This document shows, piece by piece, positions 42,095-51,789 of a DNA stretch of 64,000 nt (position 1 is the stretch's first letter; the number at the start of each line of letters is the position of its first letter). The notes under the pieces are model-generated. The model was not told where the DNA came from, made no database searches, and saw only the letters and a list, made by a program, of their open reading frames with translations. Source of the stretch: Acidobacteriota bacterium (GTDB lineage: Bacteria; Acidobacteriota; Terriglobia; Acidiferrales; UBA7541); NCBI GenBank assembly GCA_003223215.1, contig QHYH01000137.1, forward strand, positions 36,959 to 100,958, written 5' to 3'. A program made the position numbers and the translations under genes.

Positions 42095-43573
42095 ATGCGT
42101 GACAACAAAACGGTCACTCTTTCATTCTTGGTGCTGGGCTTGGCGGTTGGAACAGCCTCAGCACAAGTTCAACAGGATGTGCCCGAATCAAACCTCATCA
42201 GCAAGTCCGTTAAGGCAGTTGGCTACAGAGTTGGCGGGGGAAGCACGAAAGTTGATCTGAAGGGCACCGAGCTGATGTCTCTGGCCTCTGGCGAAGCAAA
42301 GGTTGACGCGCGACAGGGAAAAACAAATATAGAGGTGGCGGTTAAGAATTTGGAGCCACCATCAAAGTTTGGCGCGGAGTTTCTGACGTACGTGCTCTGG
42401 GTGGTTACGCCCGACGGGCGCTCCGGAAACACCGGCGAAATTCTCATCGACAAAGACGGCGAGGGTAAGCTCGGTGCTACCACTCCAGCGCAAACATTCT
42501 CGATGATTGTCACTGCCGAACCTTACTTCGCCGTGCGCGTGCCGAGCGAGGTGGTCATCCTGGAAAACGACACCCGGAAAAGTACGAAGGGCCAGATTTT
42601 CCCCATCAACGACTTCAAGTTGATGAAGCGCGCCCAGTACGAGAAACTCGGAAATCCCCTGGCCATGACGCCGGATCTCGAGCGTGTCCCGCTGCAGATG
42701 TATGAAGCGCGCAACGCCGTGGACATAGCCAAGTCACGCAGCGCAGATAAAGATGCACCGGAGATCTTTACTAAGGCTGCGTCTAGCCTGCAAATGGCCG
42801 AGAACGCCCTCAGTGCAAAGGCGGACAAGAAAGACATCATGTCTTATGCCCGGCAAACCGTACAATTCGCGGAGGACGCACGCGCGCTCGCGGCACAACG
42901 TCAGGACCAGGCACGTATCGAGGCAGAGAAAGAGGCGGCTGCCGCCAAAGCCAAGGCGGAGGCTGAAGCAAAGGCTCAAGAGGAGGCTAGGCGCCAAGCT
43001 GAACTGGCCGCAGCGAAGCAAGCCCAGATGAAGGCCGAGGCGGATGCCGCTGCGACTAAGGCCAAAGCAGAAGCGGATGCTTTGAAGGCGAAAGAAGAGG
43101 CCGCCCGCGCCGAGGCTGAGCGGGCGCAAAAAGCTGCCGCTGAATTGCGCGCCCAACTGCTCGACCAGTTCAATCGTGTTTTGGAAACCCGCGATACGCC
43201 CCGCGGGTTGGTGGTCAATATGGGAGACGTGCTCTTTGACTTTGGAAAGTACGATCTCCGCCCGGAAGCACGAGAGAAACTAGCGAAGCTATCCGGCATT
43301 ATCCTGGCACATCCTGGTTTGGACCTTGCTGTCGAGGGCCACACAGACAACGTCGGCAGCGACGAAGTAAACCAGAAATTGTCTGAGAAGCGCGCGGAAA
43401 CCGTGCGCGCCTATCTCATTCAGCAGGGGTTGGCTGATGGGAACGTGACCGCTCAAGGATTCGGCAAGACTAGCCCCGTAGTCGACAACTCTACTCCGGA
43501 GGGGAGACAGAAGAATCGCCGAGTCGAAATTGTCGTTTCTGGCGAAGTGATCGGCGTAAAGATTGGTAAATGA
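42095..43573 (+). CDS. OmpA-family protein with long coiled coil
   Basis: The 492-residue protein has a signal peptide (SFLVLGLAVGTASAQ, cut near residue 24), a beta-rich N-terminal domain (about 35-150, VGGGSTKVDLKGTELMSLAS), a DUF4398-like helical segment (about 205-270, AASSLQMAENALSAKADKKD), an extremely Ala/Lys/Glu-rich coiled coil (about 270-355) and a C-terminal OmpA domain (about 375-485). The OmpA part shows VLFDFGKYDLRPEAREKL, VEGHTDNVGSDEVN with the peptidoglycan-binding Asp, and RQKNRRVEIVVSG. It probably spans the periplasm from wall to another partner. It has its own palindrome promoter. No terminator is evident downstream. Confidence 0.9.
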   Translation: MRDNKTVTLSFLVLGLAVGTASAQVQQDVPESNLISKSVKAVGYRVGGGSTKVDLKGTELMSLASGEAKVDARQGKTNIEVAVKNLEPPSKFGAEFLTYVLWVVTPDGRSGNTGEILIDKDGEGKLGATTPAQTFSMIVTAEPYFAVRVPSEVVILENDTRKSTKGQIFPINDFKLMKRAQYEKLGNPLAMTPDLERVPLQMYEARNAVDIAKSRSADKDAPEIFTKAASSLQMAENALSAKADKKDIMSYARQTVQFAEDARALAAQRQDQARIEAEKEAAAAKAKAEAEAKAQEEARRQAELAAAKQAQMKAEADAAATKAKAEADALKAKEEAARAEAERAQKAAAELRAQLLDQFNRVLETRDTPRGLVVNMGDVLFDFGKYDLRPEAREKLAKLSGIILAHPGLDLAVEGHTDNVGSDEVNQKLSEKRAETVRAYLIQQGLADGNVTAQGFGKTSPVVDNSTPEGRQKNRRVEIVVSGEVIGVKIGK

Positions 43574-44355
43574 CCTCCCGATCCTAAGACAGAGAGGGTT
43601 GCCATTCAGGTCCGGCAGTAACGCGCTTTCTGTGCGCAGCGACTATGGAAGTGACAGCGATGAGTTGGCCAGCTTCAACAGCGGCGATGTAAGAAGAGTC
43701 GCTAGAATAACCATAACTACGACCGCGGGAAAAACGGAATCGTTGACCACTTCCAGAGCCCTTCCGCGACCTGCAGAAACCCTCTTCCCTTCTGGGCATA
43801 CGACGATTCTGCCAAAAGAAAATGAGCAGCGAGGAGCCCCAAAGCGAGGGTAAGATAACGCCAGTGACCACGACGCGGAGTGCGCTCCATGCCAACTCGC
43901 GTCTACACCAAGCTTGTCTTCTAGACCGGCGGGAAACAGCAAAATGATAATGGCTACATGTGATACGCTCTACGGAGCCATAGACATCCAGAACTCTCAA
44001 AGCGTTTGGACTCTGCAAAATTTCAGCAACTTGTTCCATGGGAGGCCCCCGGAGGCACAACCCTTCCTACAGTTTCGCCGATTGTGACTTTTTGCGGCAG
44101 CGCAGTCTGCACAATTGGGGAGACGCTGTCGCTTTAGCGGATGACGGTTATGGAGGGCGCACCGCGGAGAAAGCCCGGATTTCCAACCAAGACTCTTCCG
44201 CGCCTCCCACTTGGAACTTCTCAAACGAGGATCTCAGCAAACTTTCGAGAGCAGCATCTCCTTAAGTTCCAGGGCGCGTCTCTCAACCTCCCTGCTTTCA
44301 ATATCTTGGTCCGCTTGGAAAGCCTGCGTCATGGTCAGCTTAAGACCAAGGGCAG
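43574..44355. other. long intergenic region, one doubtful small ORF
   Basis: Apart from the 57-residue minus ORF at 43717-43890, the ORFs here have no convincing features. I see no repeats or terminators that decide anything. Confidence 0.4.
43717..43890 (-). CDS. possible 57-residue exported peptide or gene remnant
   Basis: From the ATG at 43890 the frame reads a good signal peptide (RYLTLALGLLAAHFLLAESSYAQ) and ends 26 residues later at TAG. There is no clear Shine-Dalgarno. In the next frame hydrophobic sequence (AVVVMVILATLLTSPLLKLA) continues past the stop, so it may be the start of a frameshifted membrane protein. Confidence 0.3.
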   Translation of the reverse strand: MERTPRRGHWRYLTLALGLLAAHFLLAESSYAQKGRGFLQVAEGLWKWSTIPFFPRS

Positions 44356-44400
44356 CTGGTAGTTTTGACAGTTCCGCCCGCTTGGGCGAATCCCTACCAT
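44356..44400 (+). promoter_or_regulatory. envelope-regulon palindrome and -10, toward the RND efflux operon
   Basis: CTGGTAGTTTTGACAG at 44356-44371; TACCAT starts 23 nt later at 44395, about 110 nt before the first gene. Confidence 0.7.
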
Positions 44401-44508
44401 GACGGCGGATGGGGCGCCACCACGCATGCGGCGCCAAGCGTCATGTTCTGGAGTTCGGGCCACCGAACTCTCTGAGCCCAACAGCGTGCGCCTCCCGGAG
44501 CGTGTACC

Positions 44509-45678
44509 ATGAAAAAGCAATCGACGACTGCGGTGGCGCTCCCGAGAACCGAACCGTGGCACCTTATAGCGGCGCTGATGGCGGCGCTCGCCATCAGTGC
44601 GGGGTGCTCGACGAGCGCCGAAAAACCAGCCCCTCCGCCTCCGGGAGTCACGGTTATACCGGTCCTCCAAAAAGACGTTCCCCTCCATCAAGAATGGGTC
44701 GGAACCATGGTCGGCAACGTGGACGCGGACATCCGGCCAAAAGTGGACGGTTTCTTGCTCAGCCGTCTTTACACGGAAGGCTCTTACGTGGAGAAGGGCC
44801 AGTCCTTGTTTCTGCTCGACCAACGGCAAGCCCAAGCCGCCGTGGAACAGGCCCAGGGAAGGCTAGAGCGCGCCCGCTCCGTGCTGGCCCAGGCACAAAT
44901 TGATGTGCGCCGTTACACTCCGTTGGTGGCGCAGAAAGCGGTGAGCCAAGCCGAACTCGACAAAGCCATGAGTTCGGAAAGGGCGGCCACGGCGGAGGTG
45001 GAAGCTGATCAAGCCACTTTGGACAACGCCAAGCTAAATCTCGACTGGACCACCGTGACTTCTCCGATTTCCGGAATTGCAGGCGTCGCCAAAGTTGGTA
45101 TCGGCGATTTGATGACCCCCGTTACGGTTATGACAACGATATCCAGCGTCGATCCGATTTATATTGATGTCAACATTGCCGAACAGAATTACTTGCGCTT
45201 CCGACGCGAAAAACCGGGCGAGGCGGGGGGCCAAAACCTGGAGCTCATCCTCGGAGACGGAACCGTCTTTCCGCGTCGCGGACGCACGATGTTTGTGAAC
45301 CGCGAGGTGGACTCTCGGACAGGCACAATTCAAGTCCGCTGCGAATTTCCTAATCCGGGCAACCTTTTGCGCCCGGGGCAGTATGCGCGTATTCGAGCAG
45401 TCACGGAATTGCGCAAAGGCGCGCTTCTGATCCCCCAGCAGTCGGTGTCCGAGTTGCAGGGCGTTTATCAAGTCGGAGTGGTGGCTCCCGATAACAAAGT
45501 TACGATAAAAACCATCAAGCTCGGCCCACAGACCGGAGATATGTGGGTGGTCGAATCGGGTCTCCAGGCCGGGGACAGTGTCGTCGTGGACGGTTTGCAG
45601 CGGATTAAAAGCGGCATGACGGTTGCCCCGTCGCCTTTCAAAGACACTCAAACCAACGCACTGACCGGTGGCAAGTAG
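44509..45678 (+). CDS. RND efflux periplasmic adaptor (membrane fusion protein)
   Basis: Adaptor that links the inner-membrane RND pump to the outer-membrane channel. The 389-residue protein has a lipoprotein-type signal (LIAALMAALAISAGC, lipidated Cys near 33), a lipoyl/beta-barrel start (VIPVLQKDVPLHQEWVGTMVGNV), an alpha-helical hairpin (about 105-175, with Ala/Gln/Glu-rich sequence), and the returning lipoyl half (LDWTTVTSPISGIAGVAKVG). The C-terminal beta-barrel and membrane-proximal domains include GTIQVRCEFPNPGNLLRPGQ. This is the AcrA/MexA layout. It is followed 2 nt later by the RND pump gene, and the operon is preceded by a palindrome promoter. The substrate is unknown; hydrophobic and amphiphilic compounds are usual for this group. 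Confidence 0.93.
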   Translation: MKKQSTTAVALPRTEPWHLIAALMAALAISAGCSTSAEKPAPPPPGVTVIPVLQKDVPLHQEWVGTMVGNVDADIRPKVDGFLLSRLYTEGSYVEKGQSLFLLDQRQAQAAVEQAQGRLERARSVLAQAQIDVRRYTPLVAQKAVSQAELDKAMSSERAATAEVEADQATLDNAKLNLDWTTVTSPISGIAGVAKVGIGDLMTPVTVMTTISSVDPIYIDVNIAEQNYLRFRREKPGEAGGQNLELILGDGTVFPRRGRTMFVNREVDSRTGTIQVRCEFPNPGNLLRPGQYARIRAVTELRKGALLIPQQSVSELQGVYQVGVVAPDNKVTIKTIKLGPQTGDMWVVESGLQAGDSVVVDGLQRIKSGMTVAPSPFKDTQTNALTGGK

Positions 45679-45680
45679 CC

Positions 45681-48600
45681 ATGTCGAAATTCTTCATTGG
45701 TCGCCCCATCGTTGCGATTGTTATTTCCATTATCACGGTGATCGGCGGTGTGGTAGCGATGGCGAAGCTGCCGGTCGCTATGCTTCCTGACATCGTTCCG
45801 CCGCAGATCAGCGTATCTACTACCTACACCGGCGCGGATGCTCTGACGATTGAACAGTCTGTCGCCACACCGCTTGAGCAGCAAATGAATGGCGTGGACA
45901 ACATGCTGTACATGATGTCCACAAATGCCAATGATGGCACCATGAACCTCAAGGTCACCTTTGACGTCGGCACCAACGTGGACATTGACCAGGTAAACAC
46001 CCAGAACCGGGTATCCCAAGCCAGTCCGAACCTTCCCACTTCGGTCAACCAGTACGGGGTGACGGTTAAAAAACTAATGGGTCTTCCTCTTCTTGTCCTT
46101 TCCATCTATTCGCCAAACAGCACTTACAGCGGACAATTCCTGGGGAACTACGCCACGATCAACGTTAATGACGCGATTTTGCGTGTTCCCGGCGTGGGAC
46201 AAGTCACGAACTTTGGTGCTGCCGACTATGCCATGCGCATCTGGGTGAAGCCGGATCAACTGACGAAACTCGGCATGACCGTCACTGACCTGACAAACGC
46301 CGTCCAGCAGCAAAGCGCGGTCAACCCTGCAGGGCAGATTGGGGCGGAGCCAGCTCCCAAAGGCCAGCAGTTTACTTATGCTGTCCGTGCAGCGGGACGA
46401 CTCATCAACGCGGAAGAATTCGGCAACATCATCGTTCGTCAGAATCCCGACGGCTCAACGGTCAGGTTAAAAGACGTCTCCCGAATCGAACTGGGTTCCT
46501 TGGTCTATCAGCAAATCGGGAGGTACAACGCCAAGCCCGCAGTCGTCATTGCGGTGTATCAGGCCCCGGGGTCTAACGCTCTGGCTGTGGCCAAACAGGT
46601 AAAAGCACAAATGGAGGATCTGAAGTCCAGGTTCCCTCCGGATTTAGATTATGTCGTGGCGATGGACACCACTCTCCCCATCACCGAAGGGATGAAAGAG
46701 ATCGTCAAGACACTGCTAGAGGCGGTCGGCCTTGTAATTGTTGTTGTGTTCCTGTTCCTCCAGAACTGGCGCGCCACGCTTATCCCGCTGCTGGCTGTTC
46801 CTGTCTCGCTTATTGGAACGTTTGTCATCTTTCCAATACTGGGTTTTTCGATCAACACACTCTCTCTGTTTGGACTCATCCTGGCTATCGGCCTCGTGGT
46901 GGACGATGCCATTGTGGTCGTTGAGGCCGTGGAGCATCACATTGAGCATGGCCTAGCACCCAAAGAAGCCACGCTGAAGGCCATGGAAGAGGTATCCGGG
47001 CCGGTGGTGGGCATCGCCCTGGTGCTTTCAGCCGTGTTCGTCCCCATGGCGGCCATGGGCGGCATTAAAGGACTGCTGAACCAGCAGTTCGCAATTACCA
47101 TTGCCATCTCGGTGCTCATCTCGGCCTTCAACGCGTTGACGCTTTCGCCCGCGCTCACTGCTCTTCTGCTGCGTCCGCGCAAGAAGGGCGCAGGCCCTCT
47201 TGGAAAATTTTTCGAGTGGTTTAACCGCTGGTTCGGAAAGATGACGGGCGGCTACGTAACTTGGAGCCATGTCCTGATTCGCCGATGGGTTCTTGCCCTG
47301 CTGCTGCTGGTCGGTATTTCTGTCGTCGCTCTAGGTATGGGCAAGGGCCTTCCGTCCAGCTTTATCCCTGAAGAGGACCAGGGGTATGCATTCCTCCAGC
47401 TACAACTGCCCGACGCCGCGTCGCTCCAGCGCACCGACGCGGTGATGCGCAAGATGGATGACATGCTGGCGCACACTCACGGTGTTAAAAGTTTCAGCGG
47501 GATTTCTGGTTTCAGCCTGCTCTCCAACACTTCTGCGTCGTACACCGGGTTCTATTTCCTTCAGCTTGATCCCTGGGACGAGCGCGCCACTCCAGAACTT
47601 TCCGCCAATGGACTCATGCAGGCCCTGAACCAGAGAATGCGCAGGGAAATTCCGGAAGCCATTGCCTTCGCGTTCGGCCCGCCAGCCATTCCGGGCCTGG
47701 GCACGGCTGGCGGGTTCACATTCATGCTGCAGGACCGGAGCAGCGGAAGCGTTCAACAGCTCGCCGAAACTCTCGACAAGTTTACTGTGGCTGCGCGGAA
47801 GCGCTCAGAAATCGCTTCGCTGGTAACCACTTTCCGCTCCTCCGTGCCGCAGCTTTTTGTCGACGTTGACCAGGATCGTGTACTAAAGCAAGGGCTGCAG
47901 TTCGGGGAAGTCTACCAGACGCTTCAGGCCTTCCTGGGGGGCGCCTATGTAAACCAGTTCAACCGTTTTGGGCGCCAATGGAAAGTCTATCTGCAGGCGG
48001 AGCCGGAGTACCGCTCGAGCGTAGACCGAATCAACGATTTCTTTGTGCGAAACTCGAAGGGCGACATGACACCCCTGGCTTCCCTAGTCACAATGAAGCG
48101 TGTCTCAGGGCCTGAGTACACCAACCGTTTCAACATGTTCCGAAGTATCCAAATCAACGGCTCCCCTTCTCCCGGTTACAGTTCCGGTCAGGCCATGACC
48201 GCCATGGAAGAAGTGGCAAAGGAAGTTCTACCCTCGGGGTTCGGTTACGCATGGATGGACATGTCCTATCAGGAGGAGAAGGCCGCGGGCGGACAAGCAA
48301 TGGTATTCGGCATGTCTTTCCTGTTTGTCTTTCTCATCCTGGCCGCGCTATACGAGAGTTGGTCGTTGCCCTTCAGCGTTCTTCTTTCTGTTCCGGTGGC
48401 GGTTCTTGGATCCAATGGAGGACTGCTGTTGCGCAAGTTCGACAACAACGTCTTCGCCCAGATTGGGCTGATCATGCTGATCGGACTGACGGCCAAGAAC
48501 GCCATCCTAATCGTTGAGTTTGCCATATTGGAGCATGGGAAGGGGAAAGAACTCGTCGAAGCCGCTCTCGAAGGTGCCAGGTTGCGGTTGCGCCCCATCT

Positions 48601-48839
48601 TGATGACCTCGTTTGCATTCATTCTGGGGTGTGTCCCACTCTGGGCGGCGAAAGGCGCGGGTGCCATTGGCCGAAAGGTGCTCGGAACTTCGGTGATTAC
48701 CGGCATGACCGCAGCGAGCGTGCTGGGAGTATTTCTCATACCCGTTTTGTTCGTCGTGGTTGAGCGGATTGCCATCAAAAAGAAAAAGGAGACCGTGGAA
48801 CTACTCAGGCCCGCTGAAGCCGAGGGAGGACACGATTAA
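45681..48839 (+). CDS. RND efflux transporter, inner-membrane pump (HAE1/AcrB type)
   Basis: Proton-driven efflux pump of the AcrB/MexB type. The 1052-residue length is typical. Twelve transmembrane helices and two large periplasmic loops can be traced. TM4 has the proton-relay pair in GLVVDDAIVVVEAVEHH, and the second half has GLTAKNAILIVEFA with the conserved Lys. The N-terminus FFIGRPIVAIVISIITVIGGVVAM is the family start. The C-terminus ends in a charged EAEGGHD. Its stop overlaps the start of the outer-membrane factor (TAATG), so the three genes form one operon with translational coupling. No regulator gene lies beside it, unlike many AcrB operons; the palindrome site may supply control. 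Confidence 0.96.
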   Translation: MSKFFIGRPIVAIVISIITVIGGVVAMAKLPVAMLPDIVPPQISVSTTYTGADALTIEQSVATPLEQQMNGVDNMLYMMSTNANDGTMNLKVTFDVGTNVDIDQVNTQNRVSQASPNLPTSVNQYGVTVKKLMGLPLLVLSIYSPNSTYSGQFLGNYATINVNDAILRVPGVGQVTNFGAADYAMRIWVKPDQLTKLGMTVTDLTNAVQQQSAVNPAGQIGAEPAPKGQQFTYAVRAAGRLINAEEFGNIIVRQNPDGSTVRLKDVSRIELGSLVYQQIGRYNAKPAVVIAVYQAPGSNALAVAKQVKAQMEDLKSRFPPDLDYVVAMDTTLPITEGMKEIVKTLLEAVGLVIVVVFLFLQNWRATLIPLLAVPVSLIGTFVIFPILGFSINTLSLFGLILAIGLVVDDAIVVVEAVEHHIEHGLAPKEATLKAMEEVSGPVVGIALVLSAVFVPMAAMGGIKGLLNQQFAITIAISVLISAFNALTLSPALTALLLRPRKKGAGPLGKFFEWFNRWFGKMTGGYVTWSHVLIRRWVLALLLLVGISVVALGMGKGLPSSFIPEEDQGYAFLQLQLPDAASLQRTDAVMRKMDDMLAHTHGVKSFSGISGFSLLSNTSASYTGFYFLQLDPWDERATPELSANGLMQALNQRMRREIPEAIAFAFGPPAIPGLGTAGGFTFMLQDRSSGSVQQLAETLDKFTVAARKRSEIASLVTTFRSSVPQLFVDVDQDRVLKQGLQFGEVYQTLQAFLGGAYVNQFNRFGRQWKVYLQAEPEYRSSVDRINDFFVRNSKGDMTPLASLVTMKRVSGPEYTNRFNMFRSIQINGSPSPGYSSGQAMTAMEEVAKEVLPSGFGYAWMDMSYQEEKAAGGQAMVFGMSFLFVFLILAALYESWSLPFSVLLSVPVAVLGSNGGLLLRKFDNNVFAQIGLIMLIGLTAKNAILIVEFAILEHGKGKELVEAALEGARLRLRPILMTSFAFILGCVPLWAAKGAGAIGRKVLGTSVITGMTAASVLGVFLIPVLFVVVERIAIKKKKETVELLRPAEAEGGHD

Positions 48840-50260
48840 TGCGAAAGCCTGCTGTGGTTGCGCTCCTTCCCCTTCTCTTTGCAGGTTGCACTTTCGGTCC
48901 GAAATACAAGCGCCCCCAGATTCAGCCGCCCGCCAGCTATTATGCAGAGCCGCAGACGAGGGAGAACTCAGTTGCCGACCTGGCCTGGTGGGACCTGTTC
49001 AAGGATCCCGTTCTGCAAGGCCTCATCCGCGAGGCCTTCAAGAGCAACTATGACTTACAGTTGGCCGTGGCTCGGGTCGAGCAGGAACGAGCCCTGCTTG
49101 GTGTCAGCCGCTCTCAGTATTATCCGCAAGTTGAATATGACGCGAGCATTTCAGGAGCGCAGTCCCAGCTCGTTCCCAATCACACTTATTACGGTTACAG
49201 CTTCAGCACCTTTTGGGAAATAGACCTGTTTGGGCGACTCCGCAAATTGAATGAAGCCCAGCGTGCCGTGTATTTTTCTAGCGAGGAAGCCAGGCGCGAC
49301 GTCCGCCTCTTGGTCCTGTCCGAAGTGGCTCAGGGATATTTTCAGCTGCGGGCGCTCGACGAGCAGCTGGCCATTGCCCATCGAACGGTCAACAGCTTTC
49401 AGGTCACTCTTGAGCTCTTTCAACACAAATTTGCAGGCGGGGCATCCTCGGGGCTTGAAGTTGCTCGCGCGCAAGCGGCGCTGTCGAACGTAGCGGCGGC
49501 AATCCCGGATTTCGAACGACAGATCGTGGCGCAAGAGAATGCCCTGGCCTTACTTCTTGGCCGCAATCCTGGGCCGATCGCGCGCGGGGCTGCGCTTGTC
49601 GATCAATATGATCCCCCGGACGTACCAGCAGGTTTGCCAGCAACGTTATTGGAGCGGCGGCCTGATCTGCGCGAAGCAGAGCAGAACCTGATCTCGGCCA
49701 ACGCTAATGTGGGGGTCGCCAAGGCGAACTTCTTTCCCACGATTTCCCTGACCGGTGCACTGGGGGGCATCAGCCCGCAGCTGTCCGAACTTACCGGATC
49801 CGGAAAGGCCTGGAGTCTTGCAGGCAACCTGGCGGGCCCCCTATTCACGGGCGGCCGCTTGAAGAACCAATACCGTGCCTCCCTGGCATCGCGCGACCAG
49901 GCCAGGATTTCCTTCGAAAAAGCGGTCACACAGGCCTTTGGTGAGGTTTCTACATCGCTCTCCGCGCATCAACAACTTGCCAAAGCTTACCTTGAGCAGC
50001 TGCACTCCGTCGAGGCCTACCGCGAGTCCGTCCAATTGTCTTCCATAAGGTACGACAGTGGACTTGCCAGTTATTTCGAGATTGTCGATGCTCAAATTCA
50101 GCTATATCCTGCGGAGGGCTCAGCGGTCACCTACGACCTTGGCCGCAAACTTGCGTTGGTCAGCCTCTATCGCGCGCTCGGCGGTGGGTGGAATCTGACT
50201 GATTCACAGTGGGCCAGTACGGTTGGAACGCCGAGCTCTACGCAGGCTCCCACTCCCTGA
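48839..50260 (+). CDS. outer-membrane factor lipoprotein (OprM/NodT type)
   Basis: The TolC-like channel of the efflux system. The 473-residue protein has a lipoprotein signal ending LLFAGC (Cys16) then TFGPKYKRP, the NodT-family start, two outer-membrane-factor repeats (about 60-250 and 260-455) with long helices (LQLAVARVEQERALLGVSRSQYYPQ and LLERRPDLREAEQNLISANANVG) and typical GNLAGPLFTGG. It ends in a Ser/Thr/Pro-rich tail. Its start overlaps the pump stop. It completes a standard tripartite pump with the adaptor and transporter upstream. A VWFA gene converges from the right, with a 125-nt gap and no clear terminator. Confidence 0.94.
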   Translation: MRKPAVVALLPLLFAGCTFGPKYKRPQIQPPASYYAEPQTRENSVADLAWWDLFKDPVLQGLIREAFKSNYDLQLAVARVEQERALLGVSRSQYYPQVEYDASISGAQSQLVPNHTYYGYSFSTFWEIDLFGRLRKLNEAQRAVYFSSEEARRDVRLLVLSEVAQGYFQLRALDEQLAIAHRTVNSFQVTLELFQHKFAGGASSGLEVARAQAALSNVAAAIPDFERQIVAQENALALLLGRNPGPIARGAALVDQYDPPDVPAGLPATLLERRPDLREAEQNLISANANVGVAKANFFPTISLTGALGGISPQLSELTGSGKAWSLAGNLAGPLFTGGRLKNQYRASLASRDQARISFEKAVTQAFGEVSTSLSAHQQLAKAYLEQLHSVEAYRESVQLSSIRYDSGLASYFEIVDAQIQLYPAEGSAVTYDLGRKLALVSLYRALGGGWNLTDSQWASTVGTPSSTQAPTP

Positions 50261-50385
50261 GAATCGCTGTTTATTGAAAGCTACTATAGCCGCGCTTGTA
50301 GTTCTGGTGAATTTCACGGCAAGCGGCCAGGAATATCTGAACGCGGCGTTCTCCCCTGGGCAAATACACAAGCCGAAACAGCCCT

Positions 50386-51471
50386 TCATTGAATACTGTG
50401 ATAGACGCGCTTGTAATAGGGAAGACTGTATCCTCGAAATTTTTCTTTCGGATAGAGTTGAACCACGACGTTGTGTTGACGGGAATCCGCGGCACTTTCC
50501 CCCGTCTTTGTGACTCTAGTCGAATGGACCGGCTTGTAAGTGAGAACATACCTATAGCGAACTGCTAGACCGATCGTCCGAACGATGCGTGGCAAGTCTT
50601 CCTCGTCCCGCGCGGTAAATACACCGCCGCCCGTCACTTCGGTTAAAGCCTTCATGTTATGAGGTCCGCGCCGTTCAGCAGGACCAATGTAGTCCTGGCC
50701 CGCACCCGAAATCGGCAGGTTAGGAAATTGCGTTTTAGACCCATCTGAAGGGAACGGGCTTCGCTTCTTCTGGTGGGGCTGAAAGATTTCGGGGAGTTCA
50801 AACCCAGGTCCGGCCATCACCGCAAAAACCGGTACATCAGCCTCCTCCAACAGCTCATGGGTCTCTCTCAGGTTGTAACGGCTATGATTATCGCCTCCAT
50901 CGGTGATGATGATCATGGCGCGATGTTGATTTGCCGCCTCGCGTCGGGCGGTACTCACTCCTAGCCAAATCCCGTCAAACAGAGAGGTACTCTCATTCGT
51001 AGCCGTCAGTAGCACCGGCAATCTCCGCTGAAGATCTCCCTCATCGCTGGTGAACGGCATAAGTAGTTTGGACCGCGTCCCAATGCTCAATACCGAGTAT
51101 TCGTCGCCGTGTTGGTCCAGTTCTTGCAATGAATCTAGAAGCGAAAGGGCCGCCTCCTGAACGAAGGGGATCTTCCTCGTCATGCTGGAACTCAAGTCCG
51201 CAAGAATCACAAAGGAAACCGGTACCCGCTCTCTTTCGAAGTAGAGGATGTCCTGTTCAACTCCGTCCTCGAAAAGCCGAAAGTCGCTCTTCTTGAGGCC
51301 AGTGGCAACGGCCCCCTTATCGTCAAAGATGGTTACGGGAATTTGCACCAGCTCAACGTTTGTAACGATCGGTGTCTGCGCGCGCACTTGAGCATCCGCA
51401 ACAGGACCGCCTTCTTCCGCCCACAGGTATACGAATAGAACTAGAAAGAACCGCACCACCCGGTTTCCCAT
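50386..51471 (-). CDS. VWFA-related protein, acidobacterial type, with canonical MIDAS
   Basis: I start at the ATG at 51471 with GGAGG at 5 nt (361 residues) rather than the TTG one codon upstream. A signal peptide (RFFLVLFVYLWAEEGGPVADAQ) is followed by a short beta domain (VELVQIPVTIFDDKGAVATGL, FRLFEDGVEQ) and a VWFA domain (about 85-320) with the metal-binding DLSSSM motif, IITDGGDNHSRYN and AVMAGPG. The C-terminal part (VRYRYVLTYKP) is the usual end of this family. Unlike the protein at 26.2 kb its MIDAS is complete, so metal-dependent ligand binding is likely. It is periplasmic or surface exposed. The partner is unknown. Confidence 0.87.
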   Translation of the reverse strand: MGNRVVRFFLVLFVYLWAEEGGPVADAQVRAQTPIVTNVELVQIPVTIFDDKGAVATGLKKSDFRLFEDGVEQDILYFERERVPVSFVILADLSSSMTRKIPFVQEAALSLLDSLQELDQHGDEYSVLSIGTRSKLLMPFTSDEGDLQRRLPVLLTATNESTSLFDGIWLGVSTARREAANQHRAMIIITDGGDNHSRYNLRETHELLEEADVPVFAVMAGPGFELPEIFQPHQKKRSPFPSDGSKTQFPNLPISGAGQDYIGPAERRGPHNMKALTEVTGGGVFTARDEEDLPRIVRTIGLAVRYRYVLTYKPVHSTRVTKTGESAADSRQHNVVVQLYPKEKFRGYSLPYYKRVYHSIQ

Positions 51472-51684
51472 CAAGCCTCCGAACCTTGCACCTTTGCGTC
51501 ACCTATACCTCTCTGCTCGACTTCTGTCAATGCTATTGCGCAATCTGTGTCGCACCTTAAACGAGATGTCCCCTGCATCTACATGATTAGTCAACTTCAG
51601 AGGAGTCCCCTGGCATTTTTTGGCAGGGCCTGGGCAACGTGCCGGCCCGAAAATACGCTGCACATGCAATGGATCACTCCCGAC

Positions 51685-51729
51685 CTGGCAGTTTTGTTAG
51701 TGTCTGACCCGAAGCGGGGTGTTCAACCT
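51685..51729 (+). promoter_or_regulatory. envelope-regulon palindrome and -10, toward the 51.8-kb barrel
   Basis: CTGGCAGTTTTGTTAG at 51685-51700; CAACCT starts 23 nt later at 51724. It lies inside the ORF-track extension of the next gene, supporting the later start at 51790. Confidence 0.55.
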
Positions 51730-51789
51730 TCTGGTGAAAGGCTGAAGGTGATGACGAGGGGCGCTGCCTGGGTTTGGTTCAAGGAGGGC

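Noticed and set aside
43584-44060. 158-residue minus ORF
   Set aside because: Arg/Ser-rich composition without signal or motif; a smaller ORF in another frame has a better signal peptide.
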